From Neoceratodus forsteri (taxonomy: Eukaryota; Chordata; Ceratodontiformes; Ceratodontidae), in NCBI GenBank assembly GCA_016271365.2, contig JADMNL010000022.1, forward strand, positions 222,556,501-222,620,500: DNA of 64,000 bases, in the 5' to 3' direction. A model generated the notes under the pieces. It did no database searches and was not told the origin of the DNA. It saw only the letters and a program-made list of their open reading frames with translations. Numbering within the stretch: position 1 is the first letter of the stretch; the number at the start of each line of letters is the position of its first letter. Position numbers and translations under genes: made by a program. This document shows, in pieces, positions 42,301-53,328 of the stretch.

Positions 42301-42831
42301 TGTTTCCTATCAAACTGTCTACCTTCAAAATGTTATATGCACGCTCCTTCAATGAGCCCTGCAGTTGTTTCCCCTGAGTACCGTCTACCTATGGCCTGAA
42401 CCATCAACCCTGAGTAGCATGCCAGCTGCTCTTCCTCCCCTTCTCCCTATCCTGCCTCATATCCCCAACTACTTTTCTCACCTTGACTGCTACCTTGTAA
42501 ACCCCACATATTCCTTTCTTCTTCTTTCGTCCTCTAGATATCTGTCTAATTTCTCTTCCTTCCTCCCCTTGATTCTACATAGATTTACCATGTACTATCA
42601 CTGAACTCATGTATATATTGTACCTAGATTTACTGCAACTCACATGTTTATATTGTATAGAATGATCATTTTTGTAACTTGTATTATTTTGTCTTCCAAC
42701 TTCTGAGTATTCTGAGTACTATTGTATTTTTATCCTTTGTACCTTATTTGTCTGTAAAATGTCATGGCTATGTCCAGATCTACCTTGCAAATGAGTTTCA
42801 GCTCAAAGGTGCTTCGCCTGATAAAATAAAG

Positions 42832-42850
42832 ACTGATTGATTGATTGATT
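42832..42850 (+). repeat. (GATT)n tail of the L2-like LINE
   Basis: GACTGATTGATTGATTGATT, preceded by AATAAA. L2-type LINEs end in short repeated units rather than poly(A). Confidence 0.85.
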
Positions 42851-43240
42851 CATTTAAACTGAGCAGCTGGGCTTAAAAGCAGAGAGCCCAACTGCACTTC
42901 AGATCTACCAGCCTGAGGGAGCTGTGATTGCTTGTGGATGCATCGACAGTGCAAGTGGGTATTTCAGCCAGGGACTTCAGCCACATCGCTTGCTTGCAGT
43001 CATATCAGCAATGCCAGAGAAGATTTTGGCCAGATTGGTGGCAGCACAGAGGGACTTTAGCAACATCAGCAGTGCCAGTGGGGATTTTGGCTACACTGGA
43101 GGTAGGAAAGTGGTGGCTCCTTTGCCAGGAGCAAATCAGAGAGGAAGGCATGGACATTTAAACTGAGTGGCTGGGCTTAAAAGCAGAGAGCCCAACCATA
43201 CATCAGAGCTACCAGCCCAAAGGAGCTGTGATTGCTTGCT
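42851..43240 (+). repeat. 304-bp direct repeat with monomer-like content
   Basis: CATTTAAACTGAGCAGCTGG at 42851 recurs as CATTTAAACTGAGTGGCTGG at 43155, both followed by GCTTAAAAGCAGAGAGCCCA and GGAGCTGTGATTGCTTG. The first full unit also contains the match to 38.31-38.53 kb. The second unit stops after GATTGCTTGC. It could be the 5' end of another L2-like copy placed right after the GATT tail. Confidence 0.8.
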
Positions 43241-43684
43241 AAATTTTCACCCACCCACCTCCTCCATTATTAAAAATACACACTGGGTGCTACCCATATG
43301 AGGCTGCTCCTATAGGAAGGAGCCAGTGGACTGAGCAACTCAGAGTAACGGGAGTGGCTGTGGGGGAGGAAGCTACCTAGGGCTGCACTAGCTTGACTCT
43401 ACATAGCTGGGGACATTTAAACAGGCAGTGACAATGTAACTGTTTTTTTTCCTTTATAAAGAATCTGCATAGTTGTAACTTGTACAGTTTAAAAACTGGG
43501 TATATGCTTAATCTATGCTCTGGGGGCATGTCACCACCAGTGAACATGTGTGTGTGGGGGGGTAAATTGGCACTGGGATGAGAGGTAGCCAAGACTGTGA
43601 AAGGATGGATGGCAGAGGGGTGGATGGGTCAGGACAGATGTGCACTGGGGGTGAAGAGGCTGCATAGGTATTGCAAGGGGAGAT
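43241..43684. other. Probable 5' untranslated region of the following CR1
   Basis: No coding motif. G-rich on the plus strand like the CR1 that follows. The exact 5' end of the CR1 could not be placed. Confidence 0.35.
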
Positions 43685-45600
43685 ATGGGTGATGGAACTA
43701 GGAGGCTGGCAGGATGGAGTGGCAGGATTGAGAGAAGGTCTATGGCACATGGATGGAGGGGGGGTAGCATAGTGGGGTGCAACAGATGTGGGGCAGCCAT
43801 GTTTATGAACACATTGTGGAGGTTAGGATTCTGCCTGGTATGCATCAGACTGCAAAAATTAGAAGCTGAAGTGAGCACTCTAAAGAAAGAATTAGCATGG
43901 AGGCAAAAGAACATGGGTTCAAGGGTGGGGCCTCACACCTACAATGACAACAGGGGCTGTATGAGGGGAAACCAGGACAGGGGACAAAGGGCTAAGGGGA
44001 ATAGTCAGTGGGTGGAGGATAAAACTGGCTGGCAGATGCTAGGAGCTACTGGTAGAGGGGCTCCACAGGCAAGAAAATGGACAGGCACATTGCCGGCTCT
44101 GGGAATTGGTGTACATTTTGCAGATGGCATCATGATTTCCAATAGGTACTCACCACTAGTAGGCATCACTGAAGGCAGACTCCAGAAGAAGCAAGTGAAG
44201 CTGGAGGTAATGGCCTGAAGGAAGCCCTAGTTGATCAAAATGAGGGGGAAGGTATAAGGGTACCAAAACTAGCACGGGCAAGGGGGAAAATAGAAGTTGT
44301 GTGGTAGGCAAGGATGCCAATACAGCAAAGAACATTGGGGGGAGGAACTTGGAACAGAAGATCAGGTGACCAAGGAAGAGCTAAAGGGTAAGGAAGGCGA
44401 GTGAAGGGAGAAGGAGGGCAATGAAGGGGGAGAGAGAGGGAGCATGGAGAAATGCATTTGGCTCAAGGAGGCAATGGCTTTTGGAAACATTCCATGACAG
44501 AGACTAAAGAGACTAAGGGCCCTTCAAGGCCATGTGAGGACAGGGAGGTGATCGAAAAGAGGAAAAATGGGGAGAAAACAGTAAATTGGTGGAGGGGCAG
44601 GTGCAAGATCAAAGAAAACTCCCACCGATAGGGAGAGACAGGGAGGAGCAGCTGAAGAATTTGGGGCTGTGGACATGAGGGGGAGTCAGGTAGGGTGAAT
44701 GAAGTAAGAATGAGACCAGCAACCTGAAGAAGAGGGTCTGTATTTTTTTTTTTTAATTTACTTATCAAGTCTAGGATTACAAACACCTTTGAGCCTTGGC
44801 TCTTTTAAAAAAGGTTCCACGTCAAAGAAATACAAATTATAGGGAACATCAAGACAGACATTACAACAATGTGGACATTGCAAACAGAGTACAGATTAAT
44901 ACAATTCAGGGGTAGCATTGTAAGCAAGGCAGCCAGTGGCATTTGTCAGAGAAAATAGACAACAGATAAGAACTGCCAGAGTCATAGGGAGAAGGAAGAG
45001 GGGAGAGGGGAAGAGAAGGAATGTAGGAAGGGTGGGGAGAGGGTGAAAAGTGCAGCATTGAGTATACCAAGATGTGAGGGTAGAATGCTATAATGCAAAA
45101 CAAACTTGGGGGGAGACATGGGTAAAGTATTGACCAAAGGGGACTCTATCATTAAAGGTGTCAAGTGTGGGGGGGGGGGGGATAGTCCAGTCTTGGTACA
45201 ATGCTTGTGGGTATGACTGCATTGGAAGTAATACACCATATCCCCTCATGTGGCCTGCAACAGGATCAAAAATCACATTTGATTTTCCACCTGGGGATGA
45301 ATGACTTAGCAGGGAGTAGTCTGATGGAGGTTCTGGCAAGATTTAAGGCACTTGCAAGGTTTTGCAGCCACCTGTGCTTCCAATCCATAGCATTTTTGGA
45401 GGTGTTACCAGTGTCGAGAGCTAGCACAGATAGTAAGCTAATGATCAAAGAGTTTAATGAGTGGTTAGCCAGATGGTGTGGTCAGATGGGGTATGGGCTA
45501 GTAGGGGGTTGGGGGCCAAGTGGGAGGATGAGAGCCTCTTCACCCCAGACAAGCTGTACCTAAACAGGGAAGGTACAGCTGTACTGAAGTAGATTAGGGG
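43685..45600 (+). pseudogene. CR1 ORF1: coiled coil and SGNH-type hydrolase domain
   Basis: The 177-codon frame 43685-44218 holds a cysteine-containing lead, a heptad helix (VCIRLQKLEAEVSTLKKELA) and the usual CR1 ORF1 linker (a QMLGATGRGAP ... SNRYSPLVGI motif). After an A-rich insertion comes the hydrolase region: GDSIIKGV at 45.14 kb (block I GDS serine), CLVGMTALEVIHHIP-like text (45.2 kb), HLIFHLGMNDLAG at 45.28 kb (block III, GxND), FNEWLARWCGQMGYGLV at 45.45 kb, and DKLYLNREG at 45.55 kb in the place of the block V DxxH. The block V histidine is a tyrosine here. Esterase-like domains in CR1 ORF1 are known; their role is unsettled. Confidence 0.75.
44741..45100 (-). mobile_element. Possible A-tailed retroposon within CR1 ORF1
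   Basis: A T run at 44743-44754 opens a stretch whose AT-rich composition differs from the purine-rich CR1 around it, and which separates two parts of ORF1. It would read on the minus strand. No head or target duplication could be assigned, so its right limit is approximate. Confidence 0.4.
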
Positions 45601-45779
45601 AGTACATTGAACAGACATGTAATTTAAACTAAGCAAAGGGTGGGGGATCAGGATTAAAGCCTATCTGGACAGCAAATAAAATGGGGGGCTGTGGGCCTCC
45701 CCCTCTAGGAAAATGGAAACTTGGGGTCTGACATGTCTCTGGGAAGGGGTGCTGGGGAGGCACCTTGTTTGAGGAAGCT

Positions 45780-46505
45780 TGTAGCAAATTGTAAAAGCCT
45801 AGCTAACAAGATGGTGGAATTAGAGGCCATCATACAGGATGAGGGTCTGGACTTAACTGCAGTCACGGAGACATGGTGGACAGTGTATCACACATGGGAG
45901 ACAACAATCCCTGGGTATAGACTGTTTAGGAAGGACAGGGGGGACAGTAATGGAGGAGGGATGGCTCTATATGTTAGAGATGATATCAAAGCTATGGAGG
46001 GACAGGAGGGGGTGGGGGTGACCGAACTCCTATGGGTGACACTGAGCAGAGGGACAGGGGAATCCCTAAGGTGAGGGTTGGTATATAGACCACCTTTGCA
46101 GGAGGAGGAAGGGGAAGAAAGACAACTGGTGCAAGCAATAGAAAGAATGGCCCTCAAAGGAGAAACACTGCTGGTAGGGGGCCTAAATCTCCCAGACGTG
46201 GACTGGTCCATCTTGAAGACCACTTCGGCAAGGAGCAGGGGATTTCTGGAGATGCTGCAGGGTGCATTCCTTCAGCAATTGGTCAGGGACCCAACAAGGG
46301 TTAACAACCTGCTGGATGTGGTTCTAGCAAATGGGGAGAGTGTGGAGGAGGTGGAGGTGGGAGAGGCACTAGGCAACAGCGACCGGAAGACAGTCCAGTT
46401 TAGGGTTTGAGTGGAGAGGGAGGTGGGATGCACAACAACAGTACTGGACTTCAAGAGAGTGGACTTTGATAGGATGAGATGGCTGGTGAGGGAGAAACTG
46501 ATGGG
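45780..46505 (+). pseudogene. CR1 ORF2 endonuclease
   Basis: Residue order: NCKSLANKMVELEAIIQDEG, LTAVTETWW (catalytic glutamate), IPGYRLFRKDR, GGGMALYVRDD, LLWVTL, then after a stop VYRPP, LLVGGLNLPDVDWS (GDFN-type block with GGLN), NLLDVVLANGESVEEVEV and GNSDRKTVQF (SDH-type block with SDR). Then VLDFKRVDFDRMRWLV. Two substitutions hit catalytic blocks (D to G, H to R), so the nuclease is dead even apart from the stops. It nicks the chromosomal target in live elements. Confidence 0.88.
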
Positions 46506-46514
46506 AACGGAGGG

Positions 46515-47038
46515 TCCAAAGGAGGGCAGCCAAAATGATCTGGGGCCTGGGGGAGAGGACCTGTGAGGAGAGGCTCAGGGAGCTCGACATGTACATCCTG
46601 GAGGAGAGGAGGGATGGGGGGACAAGATAGAGGTCTTTAAGTACATGAAAGGGATCAATAAATGAGGCCCAGTTGAGGTACTCCAAAGGAAGGATGGTGG
46701 GGCAACGAGAGGTCACGGGTGTAAGCTGGAAGGGGGCAGGCTCAGAAGGGAGAGGAGGAGACGTTATTTCACTGAAAGGGTGGTGGAAGCCATGGAGTGC
46801 ACTGCCCAAGGAGCTGGTAGAGGTGGAGACTGTGGACGAGTTTAAATGGGGATGGGACAGGTACAGGGGGAGAGTAAATCTGACCAGGCACAGTACAGGT
46901 GGAACATCTGGGACTGGGTACAGTATAACCCAAGGGGAGGGGACACCAAAATCAACCCTCGGTGCAGGTGCTGAAAATCGAGCAGACTCGAGAGACCATT
47001 AGGCCCATTCTGCTGGCATTTTAGTATGATAGTATGTT
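46515..47038 (+). mobile_element. 3' end of a second CR1 subfamily nested in the CR1
   Basis: Starts with RVQRRAAKMIWGL-type coding (AGGGTCCAAAGGAGGGCAGC), runs through EERLRELDMYILEERRDGG and an untranslated part ending GCTGGCATTTTAGTATGATAGTATG. The host CR1 continues on both sides (MRWLVREKL before, DDVEDLWGFVKNLV after). The terminal unit differs from both the TCTATGTT and the ATTCTATG ends found elsewhere. Confidence 0.8.
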
Positions 47039-47039
47039 T

Positions 47040-48720
47040 AGATGATGTGGAGGACCTATGGGGCTTTGTGAAGAACCTGGTGTAGAAAGCAACGGACTTG
47101 TGCATAAGGCAGGTAAGGAATGGCACAAGAAGGAGGAGGCCACTATAGTTCACAAGGGAAGTGGCGAAGGTGGTAGGAGACAGGAAGAGGGCCATAGGCC
47201 TTCAGGAAATACAGGTGAATGCAGAATGAAGAGGACAGGGAAGCCTATAGGAAGAGGAGGAGGCTAGCTGGGAAGGAAATGAGGAGGGCCAAGGCAGAGA
47301 ACTAAGACAGAATAGCAAAACATGTCAAAAGAGGACAAAAAATGTTTTTTAGATATGTGAGAGGGATGGGAAGAAGGCTAAGCAGAGGATTGCAAGGTTA
47401 AAGGGAGAGGGAGGAACTCAAATTGAAGAGGAGAGTAAGAAAGCAGAAGAACTAAACAAATACTTTTGCTAGTTTTCATGGTGGAAGGTGAGGGCAGGGA
47501 GCCTGAGCTCAGGGAGAGGGGGAGGTGGGGTGATGTGATTAACCCAACCAAGTCCATTCAATGTTGAGAGGGTGAGGGAGAAATTAGGTGGACTGCGGAT
47601 GGATAAGGCCATGGGGCAGGATGGTCTGCACCCTAGGGTGATTCAGGAGTTGGGGGAAGAGCTGGCTATCCCACTGACAAGACTGTTCAACCTGTCACTA
47701 GATTCGAGAAGAGTGCCAGAGGACTGGAAGAAGGTGAATGTGGTGCCGTTGCATAAGGGGGGCAGCAAGGATTTGAAAGAAAATTACCACCTGGTCAGCC
47801 TCACCTCAGTGGTGGGGAAGGTCATGGAGGCACTCATTAAGGAGAGAGTGACTGAATACCTGGAGGTCAATGGACTCCTAGATGACAGACAGCATGGATT
47901 TACAAAAGGGAGGTCATGCCAGACAAACCTAATTGAATTCTTTGACTGGACAACACAGGTAGTCGACTGGGGTGGCAGTGGACGTGGCCTACCTGGATTT
48001 CAGCAAGGCATTCAACACCGTCCCCCACAGGAGGCTAGTGAACAAGTTGGAAAGCACAGGTGTGGGTGATAAAATAACCAGGTGGGTAGAAAACTGGTTG
48101 GCAGGTAGAAGCCAGAGAGTGGTGGTAAATGGGGCTTACTCAGGGATAGGGCCGGTAAAGAGTGGGGTAACCCAGGAATCAGTACTGGGTCCCCTTTTTT
48201 CCAACATCTACATAGGGGACATAGCAGAAGGACTGAGAGGATGGGTGGGCCTTTTTGCAGATGATACAAAAATTTGCATCTGGGTGGACTCAGTTGGGGG
48301 GGAAGACATGAGACAGGAATGAGGACTTTAGAAGGATGAGCAGAAACATGGCAGTTGAAGTTCAATGTCAAAAAGTGTGCAGTGATGCACCTAGGGCACA
48401 ACAACCCAGGAGCAAGATACAAGCGGGGGGGGACATTGGGGTGACAGAGCAGGAGAAAGATTTAGGAATAATAGTATGCAGCAATCTCAAGGTGGGCAAC
48501 CAGTTTGGCAGTGCAGTGGGAAAGGCAAATGGGATGCTGGCGTGTCTTGGCAGGGATATCACTAGCAGGCAAAGTGAGGTATTTATGCCCCTTTACAAAA
48601 CCATGGTAAGGCTGCACCTGTAGTATAGAGTCCTGTTCTGGAGGCCACATCTATGCAAGGACAAAGACAGGCTAGAAAGGGTTCAGAGGAGGATGACTGA
48701 GATGGTGCAGGGTATCTAGG
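47040..48720 (+). pseudogene. CR1 ORF2 reverse transcriptase
   Basis: Linker helix at 47.05-47.5 kb, then KAMGQDGLHPRVIQELGEEL (47.61 kb), DWKKVNVVPLHKGG (47.73 kb), VSLTSVVGKVMEALI (47.80 kb), HGFTKGRSCQTNLIEF (47.9 kb). A frameshift near 47.97 kb precedes AYLDFSKAFNTVPHRRL (47.99 kb), VTQESVLGPLFSNIYIGDIA and an intact LFADDTKI (48.25 kb). Later palm/thumb text is in further shifted frames: an EKDLGIIVCSNLKVGNQF block (48.45 kb) and KTMVRLHL (48.6 kb). About four shifts in all. Confidence 0.9.
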
Positions 48721-49160
48721 GTAAACTGTACAAGCAGAGATGCAGAGAACTGGGGCTGTACTCCTTGGAAACCTGAAGGGAAGGAGGGGATGTGATCATG
48801 ATTGAAACATTTAAATAAGTCAAGAGGATCACCAGGATTAAGGCAGGGAGCCTATTCTATAGAAAGGACAGTGCAGTAACTAGGAGCCATAGCTTGAGAC
48901 TAATGGGGGGGCATTCGGGGTGACGTGAGGGGAAAGTTCTGCATGGGGAGGGTGGTGGAGGCATGGAACAAGATCCCAGAGGATGTGGTAGGGTCCACAA
49001 GAGTAAAGGAATTTAAGATGGCATGGTGCAGGCATAAGGGTCTGTGTGGGAACATGAAGGGGCTGCAGGGAAGGGGACAGAATAGCAGGGTGGAAAGGGC
49101 AGACTGGATGGGCCTGACAGTCTTTTTCTGCCAACAAGATTCTATGATTCTATGATATTC
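48721..49160 (+). mobile_element. CR1 C-terminal and 3' untranslated end
   Basis: Broken text of the RREGGDV / AWNKIPEDV type (GGRVVEAWNKIPEDVVG-like at 48.95 kb) and then the 3' end with ATTCTATG units at 49138-49155, the classic CR1 terminus. Confidence 0.85.
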
Positions 49161-49164
49161 TTGC

Positions 49165-49830
49165 ATCCATGCACTGAGACTCCATGACACCATCCTCCCC
49201 CTCTCCTAATATAACCAGCTAGTAATGAAAACATCAAACCTGTGCCCCAGAGAATTTGCTTCTATTCAGTGGGATGAAGGCTATCCCTTTTAGTGACACC
49301 TGTCCCAGAACTGTCCCTAGTCCCTTACATATCATAACCCCTCTTCACCGCATCACTACTTAAGCCATGTGTTGAACTGCTCTAGCTGCTAAAACTTCTC
49401 AGTCCCATGTTATACACCATCAAGACTTCTGAGAAGACCACTAATACTGCTATGGCATTCAGCTTTTCTCACAAACCTGGAGTCTCCAACTCCTCCACCT
49501 CATGGCTAGCCAGGTAATTGTTCCCAAGTGGGGAGTCACATCTGGCTCCTTCCTATTCCCCACAGTATCCCTTTTATCCTAGTGGCATCCCTCCTGGCTA
49601 AAGCATTGGAAAGGCACTTCACCATTTTATTCACCAGATTTCCTGCACAAACCACTTTCTCTGTCTCCCTAACAACTGAATCCCCTTTAACCATGACCTT
49701 TTTGGCTACTGTTCTGAGTTTTGGACCCTTCACCTTCTTAACTGTTACACTAGTGGCAGTCATGGGAGCTAGAAAAGGAACTGATGCCATCCCCCCTTGG
49801 GGAGTTTTTGACTGGACTGCCTCCCCCAGG
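49165..49830 (-). pseudogene. Fragment of another CR1 ORF1 SGNH-hydrolase region, inverted
   Basis: The 84-codon minus frame 49790-49536 contains VMVKGDSVVRETEKVVC, a block I-type GDS, then VKCLSNALARRDATRI in the place of the usual CLPGA text. Further on, decayed minus-strand frames reach RDSLHPTE near 49.28 kb, which fits a block V DxxH with a hydrophobic FSLLAGY-like end at 49.22 kb. The match is weaker than for 45.1-45.6 kb. Confidence 0.5.
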
Positions 49831-50354
49831 GAGGCTGAAGCAATTTAAGGTCCCAAGTCCTGGACTCCTTCCACCATCTGGAGACCTCATTCAGGCTTCC
49901 TCTACTCCTCCCCACTACCCTAACTTTCTCAGGGTAGAAGGCTGCTGTGGGCTGGTGCAGGAGAGGTTGGGCAGTAGGCACAACCCTACTACAGTCTACT
50001 GTACGGCAGAGGTATTTATGTATTTGTTTTTGTTAAACAGGTAAGTGAGCTGGAGAAAGTAATTGACTATTTTCAGCACAGACTGCTAAGCTGCAGGTAG
50101 CTGTGAAGTGAGCACTGCAAATCTACACAAAGGGCAGGTGTTGCATTTCTTGAGCATACCCCTACTGACAGACAGCCACCTCTCAATCCCTGGCCCAACT
50201 ACCCCAGCCATGCATGCTGCCTAGGATGGTTCTCTTCCTTTGCTTCTGCTGCCTGCCTTGCCTTATCTGACCTTGTTCCTGCCAAATTTACTTCCACTGC
50301 TTTAGTGGTACTCCACTGAAGTCTTGTAATTGTATAAAAGCAATTAGTATATGA
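49831..50354. other. Unassigned sequence
   Basis: No recognisable motif, RNA gene or repeat was seen in this interval. Confidence 0.4.
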
Positions 50355-50525
50355 ATGTTGCCTTACCCTACTTGTGAGTTTAGTAAAAACCCCACAAGAA
50401 TCAGGAATGCACTCTACCCAGTTGCAAGTACAGTACAGATCCCATAGAAATTGGGAATGCACCCTATTCCAGCTATGAGAGTAGTACAGACCCAGCAAAG
50501 ACTTGAAATGCACTCTACCCCAAAG
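50355..50525. repeat. Tandem repeat of 50-51 bp, about 3.3 copies
   Basis: GGAATGCACTCTACCC (50403), GGAATGCACCCTATTCC (50453) and GAAATGCACTCTACCCC (50505) mark successive units, each with an AGTANAGTACAGA/AGTAGTACAGA block between. The copies are diverged. Confidence 0.85.
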
Positions 50526-51389
50526 CAGTTTTATGCCCATCTCCATTAAACAGTCCCTTCACCTCTGTTGGAAACACAGTTACTATAGGGATTATAAGTT
50601 AGATGCACTGTTGTCCCCTCTTGGGGGCTATATACTAATTTTTTCCTTGGCCTCTAACCCTATGAAGTCCCCTGTGGAGCTACAAACTACCTGGTGACAG
50701 TTTTGTTGACTCCACCCTCCTGATCCATGCTCCCTATGCTTCGAGGCCTCTTATGCTCCATGGTACCTTGGTGCTACTGGTCATCTATAGTATAGTAAGC
50801 CACTGTTTTGGCCTAACCAGTTTCAGCTGGAACTTAATATCTGGCTATGGCACACACACTTATCTCAATTTCCCTAACACTACTTGGGACCTTAAATCTA
50901 AAAATAACTGCCTTGTCCCTTAGATTGAATTAGACCACCATTCTACCGCTAAATGGAATTACTTATATTCATAGCCCCTAAACACTATTATATCTCACAC
51001 TTTTCTGTCACTGACCAAAGCTGAACTGTCTCACCACAAGTTAAAAATGTGTTTCTCCACAAATTACACACCTCTCATGCCTCTTGCATTAAGGTAAGTT
51101 ACTTATCAGCTTTTCCTTTCAGAAAATCATAAAGCATATGCACTGTTTGCCACAAAAGTCTCTCCACATATAAACAGGAATACAAGAAAGTCAATGCTTC
51201 ATATGTACCTACTCCGCAGTATCACATAAATCACACATTTCAGGAGAAGAGCTGCTGGAATAAAGAGGCACAGTACAGCACAAAACATGTTTGTAAGATT
51301 ATCAATGAAATGTTATATTATGAGGAAAATATTGTATGCAAAACAAATTGAAATTCCATTAAACAAGTCTAGAGTGACCATGTTTACCT
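50526..51389. other. Unassigned sequence
   Basis: Plus-strand text at 50.65-51.0 kb has long but broken frames without any motif I can name. No repeat was seen. Confidence 0.35.
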
Positions 51390-51691
51390 CAAAATCAATT
51401 AATCAATCAAATTATTTATACAGGTGAACATCATTGAGCAAGCTCATTTACAAGATCGACCTGGTTAGCTCCGGATCAAATGGTACAATGTATACAGAGA
51501 TATTTACAATAGAGCCAAATAACACAAGTAAAAAAAAAATAATGCAATTAATGCAAGTAAGTACTCAATGTTACATCAATCATATCAGTTCAGAGTGCTT
51601 CTGTAATATTTAAGGAGGACATAAGATGAGGCTTAGTAAGAACTTCAGTAGGGAGAAGTGACTGTCTGCTCATGTAGGGAGCTGATGCAAG

Positions 51692-52560
51692 CACAGAATT
51701 TCAAAAGTAGTGTAATCACACAGCATCCCTAAACGTAACACTCTAAACAGAAGGATAAGGGTCTTAACGGTCAAGGAGAAAAGTAATTACAGCTCTTTTT
51801 TGGCAAATTTCACCATGGAAATCAGATTTATGCTTGGTTTAGAACGGACACAGAAGCAGGCTGCAGGAACCAATTGGAAGCCAATGCTGAAGAGCACTCA
51901 CATTCCAATTGGATGGCTGGTAATGCCATGCTTTGCTAATGGAGAGTCTGAGCTTAGGTTCTCAGGTAGCAATACAGGCAGCACCGACTGCCCGGTGCCC
52001 GGGTTTCCCATGCCTATGGGCAGGGAGCCCGTGGAGCACATATCCTTGGCAGGGGACTGAAGAAGGGGTCAGTATTAAGTACTGGGCCATGGACAATGGA
52101 ACATCTGAACCAGCAGGAGGACCAAAACAGGAGAACAGAATTGGGTATTCCTTGATGCCTAAAGACTGGCCCAACCACAGAAATTCAGAAAGGAGTGTAA
52201 TCAAACAGAGTCCCCACTCTTGACACTCTAAACAGGAAACAATAGAGGTCATGACTGTTAGGAAATAAATAAGTACAGCTCTTTTTTGTACAAGGTTTAG
52301 ACAGAAAATTAGACTTTAGCTTAGTATTGAGGGAGATACAGGAGCAGACTGCAGGAGCCAATCACATGCCAGAGCAGAAAAGCACTCATGTTCCGACTGA
52401 GTATTGGCAATGCTGCACCTCACTAGTAAGGAGTCTGGTCTAGGTGTCTCAGGTGGCAGCTATGGAAGTGACAACTGCACGGTATCTGCATTTCTCCCAC
52501 CTGAGGGGCAGGGAGCCCCTGATGGGCTAGTCTATGGCAGGGAAGAGAGTTAGGGGACAG
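51692..52560. repeat. Tandem duplication with a period of about 485 bp
   Basis: AGTGTAATCACACAGCATCC (51.71 kb) recurs as AGTGTAATCAAACAGAGTCC (52.19 kb). Further shared blocks in order are ACACTCTAAACAG, TACAGCTCTTTTTT, AGCAGGCTGCAGGA/AGCAGACTGCAGGA, AGCACTCA, GGAGTCTG and GGGCAGGGAGCCC. The copies are well diverged. It lies within the 3' region of the minus-strand LINE. Confidence 0.8.
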
Positions 52561-52859
52561 AGGAAAGAGATAGTAAGAGTGGAATGCAGTGGAAAGGGAA
52601 TATGAAGATGAAATAAGGCAGTTAAATGGTACAGGGTAGGGTAATAAGAGCAACAGATTAAAAAATATGTAGAAGACAGCAGGGTGAGTAAGGTGTAGCA
52701 ACAGCAAAGCCATGAAGAGATGATAACACTACAGTGATTTCTAGAGGGGAAAAACATTTAAGGCATATGACGCTCACAGGGTTAAGGTCACCAAAGGTTA
52801 CAAGCGATCATAAATTCAATTATGCTCAGAGGGCAGCAGCCCGATGCTTCGGACAAAAA

Positions 52860-53267
52860 TTAGGGGCTGGGGTAGCAATTGTATGGCTCACACACATACC
52901 GAGCATATAGAGATTTAAAGGCATTCATACTGCGGAGACAGCATAATTTCAATAATTTTTGTACTTTGTTCCACAATGTTGGCAACAGGAAACTAATGGC
53001 CACTCTGCCATAGCGAGAGGAAGCCTTGGGGATATGTAATGTGATGTAGGATGCACTTCTTCGGGCATATGTTCCTGGCTCACTTAATGGAAGACAGTCT
53101 ATTATATATTGCGGAAGCTGCTTCAAGGAGACTCTATAAGTCCAAAGGACTGCGTTTCTATTACACCTAAATATAAGAGAGGACCACCCTATGGCTTTGT
53201 ACAAGGAACAATGATGGGTAGAGATGTGAAGACCAGTAATAAACCGGATGGCCCTGTGGTAAAACAT
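52860..53267 (-). pseudogene. L2-like LINE C-terminal coding remnant
   Basis: 135 codons open to a stop at 52860: FYHRAIRFITGLHISTHHCS, YKAIGWSSLIFRCNRN, PQYIIDCLPL and FLLPTLWNKVQKLLKLCCLR. This is the thumb-like tail that follows RT in L2/Rex-type LINEs; the catalytic part is absent (5' truncation). Confidence 0.8.
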
Positions 53268-53328
53268 ATCCAGCTTTGCAAGCGGAAATAAATCATATCA
53301 AGGACTATTTTTTTCTTGTCACATCTAC

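Larger units (their letters stand above)
38305..42851 (+). mobile_element. L2-like LINE with 2A-like motif, RT core missing
   Basis: Runs from monomer-like 5' repeats (38.31-38.53 kb) through a 5' region with tandem repeats, a coding part beginning near 39.51 kb, APE endonuclease and C-terminal RT pieces, to a 3' tail of GATT units at 42832-42850. A SINE (40692-40933) and a CR1 scrap (41288-41637) lie inside. The RT palm with FADD is absent. The 5' limit is inferred from the repeat match at 42.9 kb. Confidence 0.75.
43660..49160 (+). mobile_element. Long CR1 LINE (ORF1 plus ORF2), interrupted by a second CR1
   Basis: Plus-strand order: ORF1 coiled coil (43.8 kb), ORF1 SGNH-hydrolase part (45.1-45.6 kb), endonuclease (45.76-46.5 kb), RT (47.04-48.7 kb), 3' end with ATTCTATG units (49138-49155). 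The 46515-47038 piece is the 3' end of a different CR1 subfamily, and 44741-45100 appears to be another insertion. Codon use is purine-rich throughout. All frames carry breaks. Confidence 0.85.
51390..53300 (-). mobile_element. 5'-truncated L2-like LINE 3' end
   Basis: C-terminal RT text at 53.27-52.86 kb is followed by a long 3' region and ends at AATCAATTAATCAATCAAAT (51.39-51.41 kb), the inverted equivalent of a GATT-unit tail. It belongs to the same broad group as the LINE at 38.3-42.85 kb: YHRAIRFIT and THHCSLY recur. The 3' region includes a 485-bp duplication. Confidence 0.7.

Noticed and set aside
43531..43914. Minus-strand frame of 127 codons rich in P, H and S
   Set aside because: It is antisense to purine-rich CR1 sequence and has no domain; composition explains its length.
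50355..50525. CRISPR-like spaced repeats
   Set aside because: The units are plain tandem repeats with diverged copies and no constant repeat/unique spacer pattern; the context is vertebrate repeats.
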